A DNA stretch of 64,000 nucleotides from Streptomyces sp. NBC_01788 (lineage in GTDB: Bacteria; Actinomycetota; Actinomycetes; Streptomycetales; Streptomycetaceae). The stretch covers positions 6,200,001-6,264,000 of the forward strand of contig NZ_CP109090.1 of the NCBI RefSeq assembly GCF_035917575.1, written 5' to 3'. Positions 16,766 to 25,406 of this stretch are shown one piece after another. A program made the position numbers and the translations under genes. Below the pieces are notes generated by a model. That model was not told the origin of the DNA, ran no database searches, and saw only the letters and a program-made list of their open reading frames with translations. Position 1 is the stretch's first letter. The number at the start of each line of letters is the position of its first letter.

Positions 16766-17476
16766 TCAGCCGTGCAGTCCGCACTCGGTCTTGGCGCTGC
16801 CCGCCCAGCGGCCGGCGCGGGCGTCCTCGCCCTCCAGCAGGCGCCGGGTGCAGGGCGCGCAGCCCACCGAGCCGTAGCCGTCCATCAGCAACGGGTTGGT
16901 GAGCACGCCGTGTTCGGCGACGTAGGCGTCCACGTCGTCCTGGGTCCAGCGGGCGATCGGGGAGACCTTGACCTTCCGCCGCTTCTCGTCCCAGCCGACG
17001 ACCGGCGTGTTCGCCCGGGTCGGGGACTCGTCGCGGCGCAGCCCGGTCGCCCAGGCCGTGTAGCCCTTCAAGCCCTCCTCCAGCGGCCGCACCTTGCGCA
17101 GCCGGCAGCACAGGTCCGGATCGCGGTCGTGCAGCCTCGGGCCGTACTCCGCGTCCTGCTCGGCGACGGTCCGCTCCGGGGTGAGGGTGATGACGTGGAC
17201 GTCCATCACGGCCTCGACCGCGTCGCGGGTGCCGATGGTCTCCGGGAAGTGGTAGCCGGTGTCGAGGAACACCACGTCCACGCCCGGCATCGCACGGGAG
17301 GCGAGGTGGGCGACCACCGCGTCCTCCATGGAGGAGGTGACGCAGAACCTGCGGCCGAAGGCGCCGGCCGCCCACTGGAGGATCTCCAGCGCGGAGGCGT
17401 CCTCCAGGTCACGGCCCGCCTGTTCGGCCAGTTCCTTCAACTCGGCTTCTCCGGTTGCTTCCTGAGTGGCTGTCAT
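16766..17476 (-). CDS. cysH: Iron-sulfur adenylylsulfate (APS) reductase
   Basis: 236 residues. The PP-loop is SSMEDAVV, and cluster cysteines are DLCCRLRKV (adjacent Cys pair) and VGCAPCTRR (CxxC), which mark a [4Fe-4S] APS reductase rather than a PAPS reductase. The catalytic end is TECGLHG. It reduces APS to sulfite using thioredoxin. ATG 17476 overlaps the stop of the zinc-ribbon gene by 4 bp. Downstream the operon is interrupted by the IS-like remnant before cysC. Confidence 0.93.
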   Translation of the reverse strand: MTATQEATGEAELKELAEQAGRDLEDASALEILQWAAGAFGRRFCVTSSMEDAVVAHLASRAMPGVDVVFLDTGYHFPETIGTRDAVEAVMDVHVITLTPERTVAEQDAEYGPRLHDRDPDLCCRLRKVRPLEEGLKGYTAWATGLRRDESPTRANTPVVGWDEKRRKVKVSPIARWTQDDVDAYVAEHGVLTNPLLMDGYGSVGCAPCTRRLLEGEDARAGRWAGSAKTECGLHG

Positions 17477-17655
17477 ATCCCCTCGTCCCCTTCGTGGCCG
17501 GCGCGCTGGCCGCCCCGGGCGAGCAGGCCGAGGAACTTCAGCCGGAAGGCCCGGTTGCATCCCGCGCACTCCCAGGCCCCGTGGCCCTCCTCGCTGGGAC
17601 GCAGGTCCTCCTCGCCGCAGTACGGGCAGTAGAAGGGGGCGGCACGCTCGCTCAT
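17473..17655 (-). CDS. 60-residue zinc-ribbon protein in the sulfur operon
   Basis: A short protein with two CxxC knuckles, FYCPYCGEEDL and WECAGCNRAF, spaced about 18 residues apart, which should bind one zinc. It overlaps the sir stop and the cysH start by ATGA on both sides, so it is translationally locked between them. A protein of this size occupies the same place in other Streptomyces sulfate-assimilation operons (as recalled from S. coelicolor SCO6101). Its role is unknown; an accessory or assembly role for Sir or CysH is inference. Confidence 0.85.
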   Translation of the reverse strand: MSERAAPFYCPYCGEEDLRPSEEGHGAWECAGCNRAFRLKFLGLLARGGQRAGHEGDEGI

Positions 17656-19343
17656 GACAGCTCCTTCTCGGACGCCCGCGCGGCCCAGGCGGCGAACCGC
17701 TCGCCGTCCTGGCGCTGCTCCTGGTAGCGGCTCAGGACCCGCTCGATGTAGTCGGGCAGCTCCGTGGCCGTCACCTTCAGACCGCGCACCTTGCGGCCGA
17801 AGCCGGGCTCCAGGCCCAGCGCGCCGCCCAGGTGCACCTGGTAGCCCTCGACCTGCTCGCCGCGGTCGTCGACGACCAACTGGCCCTTGAGGCCGATGTC
17901 CGCCACCTGGATACGGGCGCAGGCATTGGGGCAGCCGTTGAGGTTGATGGTGATCGGCTCGTCGAAGTCCGGCAGGCGGCGCTCGAGTTCGTCGATCAGC
18001 GAGGCGCCGCGCGCCTTGGTCTCGACGATGGCGAGCTTGCAGAACTCGATGCCGGTGCAGGCCATGGTGCCGCGCCGGAACGTGGACGGCCGGGCGGTGA
18101 GGTCCAGGGCCTCGAGACCGGCGACCAGCGAGTCGACCTGGTCCCCCTCGACGTCGAGGATGATCATCTTCTGCTCGACGGTGGTACGGACCCGCCCCGA
18201 GCCGTGCGCCTCGGCCAGATCGGCGATCTTCGTCAGGGTGGCGCCGTCGACGCGGCCGACCCGCGGGGCGAAACCGACGTAGTGCCGGCCGTCGTTCTGC
18301 CGGTGCACCCCGACGTGGTCGCGCCACCGCTGGACCGGCTCCTCGGGGGCGGGCCCGTCGACGAGCGGCCGCTTCAGGTACTCGTCCTCCAGTACCTGGC
18401 GGAACTTCTCCGCGCCCCAGTCGGCGACCAGGAACTTCAGCCGGGCCCGGTTGCGCAGCCGCCGGTAGCCGTAGTCGCGGAAGATCGACAGAACGCCCTC
18501 GTAGACGTCCGGGACCTCCTCCAGCGGCACCCAGGCGCCCAGCCGCACGCCCAGCTTGGGGTTGGTGGACAGACCGCCGCCGACCCACAGGTCGAAGCCG
18601 GGCCCGTGCTCGGGGTGGCGCACGCCCACGAACGCGACGTCGTTGATCTCGTGCACCACGTCGAGCAGCGGGGAGCCGGAGATGGCCGTCTTGAACTTCC
18701 GGGGCAGGTTCGAGTACGCCTTGTTGCCCAGGACGCGGCGCTGTATCTCCTCCAGCGCCGGGGTGGCGTCGATGATCTCGTCCTCGGCGATGCCGGCAAC
18801 GGGGGAGCCGATCATCACGCGCGGGGTGTCGCCGCAGGCGGTGACCGTGGACAGGCCGACGGCCTCCAGGCGGTTCCAGATCTCCGGCACGTCCTCGATC
18901 CGGATCCAGTGGTACTGGATGTTCTGCCGGTCGGTGATGTCGGCGGTGCCGCGCGCGAACTCCTGCGAGACCTCGCCGATGACCCGCAGCTGCCGGGTGG
19001 TCAGCCGGCCGCCGTCGATGCGTACGCGCATCATGAAGTAGCGGTCGTCCAGCTCCTCCGGCTCCAGGATCGCGGTCTTGCCGCCGTCGATGCCGGGCTT
19101 GCGCTGGGTGTACAGGCCCCACCAGCGCATCCGGCCGCGCAGGTCGTTGGGGTCGATCGAGTCGAAACCGCGCTTGGAGTAGATGGTCTCAATACGTGTC
19201 CGCACATTGAGACCGTCGTCGTCCTTCTTGAACTGCTCGTTGCCGTTGAGCGGGGTCAGATGCCCCACGGCCCACTGTCCCTCGCCGCGGTGACGGCTCA
19301 CCTTGCGGCCGGACGCGGCGGGGTTCTGCGAGGAGGCGGCCAT
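17652..19343 (-). CDS. sir: Ferredoxin-dependent sulfite reductase
   Basis: 563 residues, the length of actinobacterial SirA/NirA-like one-chain reductases. It has two sulfite/nitrite-reductase half domains. The siroheme/[4Fe-4S] ligands are CTGIEFC and the NLNGCPNAC motif about 40 residues later. It reduces sulfite to sulfide with six electrons from ferredoxin. A nitrite reductase has the same architecture; the sulfur operon decides for sulfite. First structural gene of the operon, 186 bp after the leader-peptide stop. Confidence 0.93.
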   Translation of the reverse strand: MAASSQNPAASGRKVSRHRGEGQWAVGHLTPLNGNEQFKKDDDGLNVRTRIETIYSKRGFDSIDPNDLRGRMRWWGLYTQRKPGIDGGKTAILEPEELDDRYFMMRVRIDGGRLTTRQLRVIGEVSQEFARGTADITDRQNIQYHWIRIEDVPEIWNRLEAVGLSTVTACGDTPRVMIGSPVAGIAEDEIIDATPALEEIQRRVLGNKAYSNLPRKFKTAISGSPLLDVVHEINDVAFVGVRHPEHGPGFDLWVGGGLSTNPKLGVRLGAWVPLEEVPDVYEGVLSIFRDYGYRRLRNRARLKFLVADWGAEKFRQVLEDEYLKRPLVDGPAPEEPVQRWRDHVGVHRQNDGRHYVGFAPRVGRVDGATLTKIADLAEAHGSGRVRTTVEQKMIILDVEGDQVDSLVAGLEALDLTARPSTFRRGTMACTGIEFCKLAIVETKARGASLIDELERRLPDFDEPITINLNGCPNACARIQVADIGLKGQLVVDDRGEQVEGYQVHLGGALGLEPGFGRKVRGLKVTATELPDYIERVLSRYQEQRQDGERFAAWAARASEKELS

Positions 19344-19462
19344 GGTCGATACGTCCTTCGGGACAGCGGGAATGCGGCTCTGGACCTGCGCGGGTGCAGG
19401 CGCACGGGCAGACGCGCGGGCGGGCGCGTCAGTGCGCAGGGCGGGACAGCAGGTAAAGCGGT

Positions 19463-19519
19463 AAGAAAAGGGAAAACGGGAAAAGCCGGCGGCGCCGGGC
19501 TCGTGGCCGTCAGGCCACG
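19463..19519 (-). terminator. Attenuator-like hairpins and U-rich tract in the sir leader
   Basis: Reading leftward after the leader peptide: a perfect stem CGTGGCC-TGAC-GGCCACG (19519-19502), then a GC-rich stem AGCCCGGCG/CGCCGGCT (19501-19484, one bulged C), then TTTTCCCGTTTTCCCTTTTC (19484-19465). A U-rich run after a stem is rare in Streptomyces and is the form of an intrinsic terminator. Together with the leader peptide it suggests transcription attenuation of sir and the genes behind it. Confidence 0.6.
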
Positions 19520-19529
19520 GCGGGCGAGG

Positions 19530-19613
19530 TCAGCTCCCCGGACAGATGGCGCTGGACATGCGGCCGTGGTCGACGTGCCGTCGGCTCACCAAGGCGATTC
19601 CAGTTCCAGACAT
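19530..19613 (-). CDS. Putative sulfur-operon leader peptide (27 residues)
   Basis: The peptide starts MSGTGIALVSRRHVDHGR and ends SSAICPGS. The SRRHVD-x-x-R-x-x-SA-x-C pattern is the signature of actinobacterial leader peptides found ahead of cysteine and sulfur genes. A single Cys lies four residues from the end, where ribosome stalling on low cysteinyl-tRNA could be read out. It lies 186 bp before sir with hairpins between. No good ribosome site is seen before ATG 19613, so it may be leaderless. Confidence 0.75.
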   Translation of the reverse strand: MSGTGIALVSRRHVDHGRMSSAICPGS

Positions 19614-19667
19614 GCGGAAAGCCTGGCACGGAGATCTGGACAGCGTCCAGCATCGTCCGGCATGCGG

Positions 19668-19700
19668 ACACCCCTGTCCCGTATTACGGGACAGGGGTGT
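19668..19700. terminator. 33-bp perfect inverted repeat after the acetyltransferase gene
   Basis: Arms of 16 bp (ACACCCCTGTCCCGTA and its complement) surround one central T. It lies 40 bp past the acetyltransferase stop and 55 bp before the leader peptide, both leftward, so it probably ends the former transcript. A role as a binding site for a sulfur regulator near the sir promoter cannot be excluded. Confidence 0.6.
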
Positions 19701-19740
19701 CGTCCGGCGCATCGGCCGCCGTCATGCGCCCACTTGGAGC

Positions 19741-20313
19741 TCAGGCCGGGTACGCCCCCGGCCACGGTCCCGGGGTGGCCACTTCGTGCTCCTCCTCGAC
19801 CTTGGTGTCGAAGAGCTTGAAGCCACGGCGCTGGTAGTTGTCCATCGCGTACTCGCCGTCCTTGCTGCACGTGTGCAGCCACACGCGCTTCGTCGGCGTC
19901 CACCCGGGCCGGCGGTCGGCCAGGTCCCAGGCGCGGGCGGTGCCGCAGGACAGCAGGTGGCCGCCGATCCGCCGGCCGCGGAAGGCCGCGATCAGCCCGA
20001 AGTACACGATCTCCACGACGCCCTCGTCCTGCGCCTCCAACTCGACATAGCCCGCCGGGGTGCCGCGGTCGTACGCCACCCACGTCTCGACACCCGGACG
20101 CTCCAGGTGCTCCCGCCACCGCGCGTACGACCAGCCGAGCCGGTCCGTCCAGCGGATGTCGCCGCCGACCGAGGCGTACAGGAACCGGCTGAACTCGGGG
20201 GAGGGGATCTCGGAGCGGACGACCCGTACGTCCCCCTCGGGCACTGCGGCCGGCAGGAGGTCGGTCGGGGAGGTCTGCTCCAGGGACCAGGTGGTCACGG
20301 CGATGCTCGTCAT
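19741..20313 (-). CDS. GNAT-family N-acetyltransferase
   Basis: 190 residues. The acetyl-CoA site is recognisable in VEIVYFGLIAAFRGRRIGGHLLSCGTARAW (strand 4, then the Arg-rich pyrophosphate loop RGRRIGG), followed by RVWLHTCSKDGEYAMDNYQRRGFKLF, the usual final strand and helix. The acceptor is unknown. ATG 20313 is chosen because the fold begins there; the frame stays open upstream. Nothing in the neighbourhood suggests a substrate. Confidence 0.85.
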   Translation of the reverse strand: MTSIAVTTWSLEQTSPTDLLPAAVPEGDVRVVRSEIPSPEFSRFLYASVGGDIRWTDRLGWSYARWREHLERPGVETWVAYDRGTPAGYVELEAQDEGVVEIVYFGLIAAFRGRRIGGHLLSCGTARAWDLADRRPGWTPTKRVWLHTCSKDGEYAMDNYQRRGFKLFDTKVEEEHEVATPGPWPGAYPA

Positions 20314-20392
20314 GCCGGTCAGGGAATCATCCGCGCCGCTCCGCTGTCGATCGGGGGTGCCGGGTCTCACTCGGGACGCTCCGGCGGCCCGG

Positions 20393-20480
20393 CGCGGCTG
20401 CCGTCCGCCAGCCCGGCGCGGCGCCCGTCCGTCTGCCTCCCGCGGCTCCCGTCCGTCGGCCTACCGCAGCTCCCGTTCGA
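20393..20480. repeat. Four degenerate ~25-bp tandem repeats at a gene's 3' end
   Basis: The unit CGGCGCGGC-TGCCGTCCGCCAGCC recurs with changes (CGCGGCGCCCGTCCGTCTGCC, CGCGGCTCCCGTCCGTCGGCC, CGCAGCTCCCGTTCGACCG). The last copy overlaps the stop and final codons of the secreted-protein gene (stop at 20461), so the array may have grown out of its end. Confidence 0.55.
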
Positions 20481-21798
20481 CCGCGGACAGCGGCAGCGCG
20501 AACAGCATCCGGCCCGACAGGGACCAGACGTCGCCGGTCTCCTGCCAGTAGGACAGGGAACCGGTGCCGTCGCCCCAGCAGCGGTGGGTGTCCTCGGCGC
20601 CGCAGGAGGCGGCGTTCGCGCCGCGCTCGTCCTGCCGCCACAGCGTGCCGTGGGTGCCCTCGTCCGCGGGGCGGCCCAGATACCAGTCCGGCGGCGCGAA
20701 CGGCCCCGGGCGGTGCGACAGGACGCCCCGGACGTCCTCCGTCTTCGTCCCGTAGGCCTCGGTCGAGGTCACCGTGGCGCCGGAGTCCGTGGCCAGCAGA
20801 CCGGAGCGGCCGGGGGCCCGGCTGAAGGAGTAGCGCCACAGACGCGTGTGGTGGCCGCCCTCCGCGGGCACGGCCTGGCTCGCGACCAGGCTGGCCGGCG
20901 CGGAACTGCGGTCCAGGGAGAGGCCGTCCGGGCAGGGCGCCGCGGACAGGTCGGCGCCGGCCTCCCGGACGCAGTTGCCGTCGGCCGGGCGGTACGAGGC
21001 GATCGCGGGGAGCACCCACCGGTAGCCGTGCGCCGACCAGCCGCCCGGTACCCGGCCCACCTCCTCGCCGCCCACCGTGGCGCGGTGGATGCGGCGCAGG
21101 TCGTAGACGTACAGCGCGTCGCGCTCGGCGCCGGAGGTGGTGACCAGCAGCTTGTCCCCGTACCAGACCATCCCCGACACCTGCGAGACGAGCCCGCGGA
21201 AGTCGCGTCCGCCGTCGACCGGGACGGCGAGCAGCACCCAGGTGTAGGTGAGGTGGCCGGGGTCGTCGGCGTCGACGAAGGCCACCCGGGCCAGACCGCG
21301 GCCGTCGTCGGCCTCGCGCGTCCAGCCGGAGAGGATCACCCGGTGGCCGCGCCACCGGCCGTCGCTCTCGGCGTCCCCCGAGGTGGTCACCGACTCCGGC
21401 CGCCACAGGGGGGTGGCGGAGTCGGCGGGGTCCCAGCAGTACGCGCGTGTGGCCGCCGGTTCGACGGGCAGCGCCTTCTTCTCCTCGGCGTCGCACTCGT
21501 CGGCGCCGCGCAGCGAGCGGTCGGCGCCGCCGAGCACCGTGCCGACACCGACCGGCCGGCCCATCGCCTTGGCGAGCCGGTCGAGGGACCGCTGGGGCAC
21601 CGGCTGCTCGGTCAGCCGCAGCCGGTCGAGCTCGGCCGACGACGTGAGGGGCTTGAGGGCCCCGGGGTCGTCGGCGACCGTGGCCTGCGAGGTGCTGATC
21701 ATCGTGGCGGCCGCGGTCAGCGCGAGGCCGGCCCCGGCCAGGGTGGCGCGCAGCGCCCTGCCCCGTCTGCGCCTGCGGTGTCTGCCGCGCTGCTTCAT
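20461..21798 (-). CDS. Secreted hypothetical protein
   Basis: 445 residues. The N-terminus is very basic (KQRGRHRRRRRGR) and followed by a hydrophobic helix LAGAGLALTAAATMIS, so it is exported or anchored. The rest has alternating W/Y/G strands typical of a beta-propeller or lectin-like fold (VILSGWTREADDGRGLARVAF, VSQVSGMVWYGDKLLVTTSG, DALYVYDLRRIHRAT) and four to six cysteines. I do not recognise the family; similar Streptomyces proteins are annotated only as secreted. The stop lies within a tandem repeat array. No close operon partner. Confidence 0.8.
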   Translation of the reverse strand: MKQRGRHRRRRRGRALRATLAGAGLALTAAATMISTSQATVADDPGALKPLTSSAELDRLRLTEQPVPQRSLDRLAKAMGRPVGVGTVLGGADRSLRGADECDAEEKKALPVEPAATRAYCWDPADSATPLWRPESVTTSGDAESDGRWRGHRVILSGWTREADDGRGLARVAFVDADDPGHLTYTWVLLAVPVDGGRDFRGLVSQVSGMVWYGDKLLVTTSGAERDALYVYDLRRIHRATVGGEEVGRVPGGWSAHGYRWVLPAIASYRPADGNCVREAGADLSAAPCPDGLSLDRSSAPASLVASQAVPAEGGHHTRLWRYSFSRAPGRSGLLATDSGATVTSTEAYGTKTEDVRGVLSHRPGPFAPPDWYLGRPADEGTHGTLWRQDERGANAASCGAEDTHRCWGDGTGSLSYWQETGDVWSLSGRMLFALPLSAVERELR

Positions 21799-22030
21799 AC
21801 AGCCCCCTTTTCAGGGCTCGGTCCGCCTCCGGGACGCAGGTTCCGCACACCCGGGCCAACTGCTACGGAAGGTCCGAGCGTTGACCGAGGAGCGGCTGGG
21901 GCGGCCCTGCGGCGATGCTACGGCAGTCCGGCCCGCGACAGGTCGAAGACCCTGCAAATATGCGGAAGATGCCACCGGCGGCCGAACCCTTGACCTAACG
22001 GCGGCCACCGGGGTCACTCACCCGCGCCAC

Positions 22031-23374
22031 TCACGGCACGGTGACGACACGCTCCCCGCGAACGGCCGGCGCCGCCCGAACCGGCGCCGCCCGGACCGCC
22101 GGTGCCGTCGAGTGGGGGAGGAGGTCGGCAGGGTCGTCCGGCAGGAGCAGTTCGACGTCGGTGTCCTCGCGGAAGCGGTAGGGGCGGTGCTCGAGGAACG
22201 GGCCCAGATAGCGCCGCACCCGCGACATCTCGGCGCGCTCGGTCACCTTGCGGGCCGGATCGCCGAACACGGCCCCGGCGAGTTGCGAGGCGCTGCGGCC
22301 GGAGCGGTGCACGGCGAGCAGGTAGAGCAACTCGGCGTGGCGTGGACTCAGTTCATGAGCCCAGGAGTCCACGTCGTCCAGAACGGTCACCGAGCAGCGG
22401 CGCGGCCGGGTCAGGTCCAGCACGATCCGGGCGCCGTCGTACGGGGCAGGTTCCGCACCGGCCCGCACCAACCAGCCGTCCGCCAGCGGCTCCAGGCGGC
22501 ACAGGCCGATCCCCGGCAGCCATACGGGGCCCGCCGAAGGGGACTTGGGCAGCGGGACCCGCGGCGTGTACGGCATTCCGGTCACCGCCGCCGTCCAGCC
22601 GTCCGCGTCCACCACCAGCACCCGGCCGCCCAGCCGGGCCAGCACCGGCGCCGCGACGGCCCGCAGCCGCTCCAGCGAGGCCATGTGCAGCTCCCGCAGC
22701 CTCGCCTCGGCCAGTTTGGCCACCGAGCCGACCCAGGCCAGCGAGGCCGGATGCATGGTCTCCAGCGGGCCGCTGACGTTGACCACGCCGAGCAGCCGCC
22801 CGTCACGGAGGTCCGTGACGGGCGCCCCGGCACAGGTCCACGAGGCGTGCGCCCGCAGGAAGTGCTCGGAGCCGAAGACCTGCACCGGCCGGCGCAGCAC
22901 CACCACCATGCCCACCCCGTTGCTGCCGGCCACGTCCTCCCGCCAGTCGGCGCCGACCTCGAAGCCCAGCCCGTCGGCCCGGCGCAGCACCCGCGCACCG
23001 CCCTCCCGCCACAGCACCCGCGCACCGCCCTCCCGCCACAGCACCCGGCCCTCCGCGTCGGCGACCACGGCGACATGCGGGGCGGCGTCCCCGGCCGGCA
23101 ACAGCCCCTCCCACAGCGCGGACAGCGCATGCCGCAGCGGGGACGCCTCCTGCCGCCGCTTCACCTCCTCGCGGGCCAACAGCCCGCAGCGGGCGTCCTG
23201 CTCGGGGTCGAGACCGCCGCGCAGCAGCCGCTCCCAGGACTGTCCGATCACCGGACGCGGTGCCACCCGTGCCCGCTGCCCGGCGAGCGTCGCCGCGCGG
23301 GTCTCGTCGAGCACCCGTGCCGCCTGCGCCGGACCGACGGCGACGAGCCCCGCCACGTCCACCGGCTCCTTCGC
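22031..23374 (-). CDS. GAF-domain transcriptional regulator (AcoR-like N-terminal half)
   Basis: 447 residues. The N-terminal part resembles AcoR-type regulators (VIGQSWERLLRGGLDPEQDA, then a GAF domain of about residues 95-230 with GSNGVGMVVVLRRPVQVFGSEHFLRAHASWTCAGAPV). There is no sigma-54 AAA domain. The C-terminus has a winged-helix-like stretch, LSPRHAELLYLLAVHRSGRSASQLAGAVFG, for DNA binding. GTG 23374 follows GGAGG by 5 nt. Residues around 130-150 carry a tandem 9-residue duplication (VLWREGGAR twice). The target is unknown; in Streptomyces such genes often sit by aldehyde dehydrogenases, which is not the case here. Confidence 0.75.
   Translation of the reverse strand, partial: AKEPVDVAGLVAVGPAQAARVLDETRAATLAGQRARVAPRPVIGQSWERLLRGGLDPEQDARCGLLAREEVKRRQEASPLRHALSALWEGLLPAGDAAPHVAVVADAEGRVLWREGGARVLWREGGARVLRRADGLGFEVGADWREDVAGSNGVGMVVVLRRPVQVFGSEHFLRAHASWTCAGAPVTDLRDGRLLGVVNVSGPLETMHPASLAWVGSVAKLAEARLRELHMASLERLRAVAAPVLARLGGRVLVVDADGWTAAVTGMPYTPRVPLPKSPSAGPVWLPGIGLCRLEPLADGWLVRAGAEPAPYDGARIVLDLTRPRRCSVTVLDDVDSWAHELSPRHAELLYLLAVHRSGRSASQLAGAVFGDPARKVTERAEMSRVRRYLGPFLEHRPYRFREDTDVELLLPDDPADLLPHSTAPAVRAAPVRAAPAVRGERVVTVP
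22985..23038. repeat. Exact 27-bp in-frame tandem duplication in the GAF regulator gene
   Basis: Two identical 27-bp units (22985-23011 and 23012-23038) begin CAGCACCCGCGCACCG and are followed by the first 9 bases of a third. They encode VLWREGGAR twice, extending a loop between two strands of the GAF domain. No divergence between units means the event is recent or an assembly artefact. Confidence 0.9.
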
Positions 23375-23643
23375 CACTGCGTCCTCCCATGAAAGAGGTC
23401 GGGGCAACCGCCTTCCCCACGGCGCCGGGGCCATGCCCCCGGCCGCCCTGTCCACCGTGCCGACCGGCCGTGCCGGAAGGCCGCGGTCCGCTCACGCGGA
23501 CCCGCATGTTGCAACCCCTCGCAACCCTGGTGAACCGCTGTGAGTTCATTGAAGATTGTTCAACGCCGCCGCGTGCGGCGCCACGGCCTGGAACGGGCCG
23601 GGAAGCGGGGGTGGTGCCGTGTCGGCGCAGCACCACCCCCGCA

Positions 23644-25278
23644 TCAGTGCGCGGGGCGTGCCCGTTCGACCACCGCCGCCAGGTTCAGCGTGTGCGGCAG
23701 CGTCCCGAACGTCGCCCCCCACTCGCCGCCCAGCCGTGAGGCGCAGAACGCGTCGGCGACGTCCGGCGGCGCGAACCGGACCAGCAGCGCTCCCTGGAGC
23801 ACCAGCGCCAGCCGTTCGGCCAGCCGCCGGGCCCGGGCCTCCATGCCCTCCAGATCGGCGAGTTCGGTGAGGAGCTGCTTGATCGCCGCGTCGAGACGGT
23901 GGTCGGCGCCGCGCGCCCGACCCACCTCCCGCAGATAGGCGTCGAGCGCGCCCGGCTCCCGCGTCAGCGCCCGCAGCACGTCCAGCGCCTGCACGTTCCC
24001 GGCGCCCTCCCAGATCGAGTTGAGCGGCGACTCGCGCACCAGGCGGGGCATTCCGGACTCCTCCACGTACCCGTTGCCGCCCAGGCACTCGGAGGCCTCC
24101 ACCGTCAGCGGCGCGCACCGCTTGGTGACCCAGTACTTGGCGGCCGGCACCGCGATCCGCAGCAGCGCCCGCTCCTGCTCGTCCCCGTCGTCGCAGGCGG
24201 CCGCCAGGCGCAGCGCGAGCGTCGTCGCCGCCTCCGACTCCAGCGCGAGGTCGGCCAGCACGTTGCGCATCAGCGGCTTGTCGACGAGCCTGCCGCCGAA
24301 CGCCTCGCGGTGCTCGCAGTGGTGCACCGCCTGCGCCACCGCCTGCCGCATCAGACCCGCAGAGCCGAGCACGCAGTCAAGCCGGGTCGCCGCGACCATG
24401 TCGATGATGGTGCGCACCCCGCGCCCCTCCTCGCCGACCCGGCGCGCCCAGGTCCCGTCGAACTCGACCTCGGCGGAGGCGTTCGACCGGTTGCCCAGCT
24501 TGTCCTTGAGCCGCTGGAGCAGGAACACGTTGCGCGTGCCGTCGGGCAGCACCCGCGGCACCAGGAAGCAGGTGAGCCCGCCGGGCGCCTGCGCCAGCAC
24601 CAGGAACCCGTCCGACATCGGCGCCGAGCAGAACCACTTGTGCCCGGTCAGCTCGTAGGTGCCGTCCTCGGCGAGCGGCCTGGCCGCGGTGGTGCCCGCC
24701 CGGACGTCGCTGCCGCCCTGCTTCTCGGTCATGCCCATCCCGAACAGCGCCCCGGCCTTCAGGTGCGGGGGCCGCAGTTCGCGCTCGTAGATCACGGACG
24801 TCAGCCGCGGCTCCCACTCGGCGGCCAGTTCCGGGTCGGTGCGCAGCGCGGGCACGGCCGCGTGGGTCATCGACAGCGGGCAGCAGGTGCCGGCCTCGAT
24901 CTGCGTCCACATCAGGAAGGCGGCGGCCCGCCGCACATGTCCGGCCGGGCGGTTCCAGGCCGCGGTCAGCCCGGCCGAGACGCCCTTGCCGAGGAGCCGG
25001 TGCCAGGCCGGGTGGAACTCGACCTCGTCGACGCGGTGGCCGTAGCGGTCGTGGGTGCGCAGCCGCGGCGGGTTCTCGTTGGCCTGCGCTCCCCACTCCT
25101 GGACCTGCGCCGATCCGGCGGCCTGCCCGAGTGCCGTCAGTTCCCCGCGCACCTCGTCGAGCAGCCCCGGCTCCACGTGCCGTCCGACCGCCTCGGCCAG
25201 GGCCCGGTCGGCGGCGAAGACGTCGTAGCCGACCAGCGGCGGCGGCTGGTTGGTCACGGTGTGCGTGCTGGATGCCAT
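23644..25278 (-). CDS. AidB-like acyl-CoA dehydrogenase
   Basis: 544 residues, the length of the AidB/DNA-alkylation-response branch. FAD and substrate motifs: GMTEKQGGSDVRAGTT, HKWFCSAPMSDGFLVLAQ, RLKDKLGNRSNASAEVEF, and ECLGGNGYVEESGMPRLVRESPLNSIWEGAGNVQALDVLR, in which the EGAGN segment replaces the usual region near the catalytic Glu. AidB homologues bind DNA and FAD and have weak isovaleryl-CoA dehydrogenase activity; which role applies here is not visible. ATG 25278 fits the family start. The 269 bp before the next leftward gene hold TTGAA-N5-TTCAA and repeated GGTTGC motifs. Confidence 0.85.
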   Translation of the reverse strand: MASSTHTVTNQPPPLVGYDVFAADRALAEAVGRHVEPGLLDEVRGELTALGQAAGSAQVQEWGAQANENPPRLRTHDRYGHRVDEVEFHPAWHRLLGKGVSAGLTAAWNRPAGHVRRAAAFLMWTQIEAGTCCPLSMTHAAVPALRTDPELAAEWEPRLTSVIYERELRPPHLKAGALFGMGMTEKQGGSDVRAGTTAARPLAEDGTYELTGHKWFCSAPMSDGFLVLAQAPGGLTCFLVPRVLPDGTRNVFLLQRLKDKLGNRSNASAEVEFDGTWARRVGEEGRGVRTIIDMVAATRLDCVLGSAGLMRQAVAQAVHHCEHREAFGGRLVDKPLMRNVLADLALESEAATTLALRLAAACDDGDEQERALLRIAVPAAKYWVTKRCAPLTVEASECLGGNGYVEESGMPRLVRESPLNSIWEGAGNVQALDVLRALTREPGALDAYLREVGRARGADHRLDAAIKQLLTELADLEGMEARARRLAERLALVLQGALLVRFAPPDVADAFCASRLGGEWGATFGTLPHTLNLAAVVERARPAH

Positions 25279-25406
25279 GGAACGGAACCTACCGCGCGGT
25301 ACGGCCGCGGGCATCACACGGACGCCGGGCATCCCTGGGGCCCTGCCTGGTGGCCGACCCCCTGGCGGGTGAGGGTGCGGGGGACCGACGGAGATACCTT
25401 TGGGTC

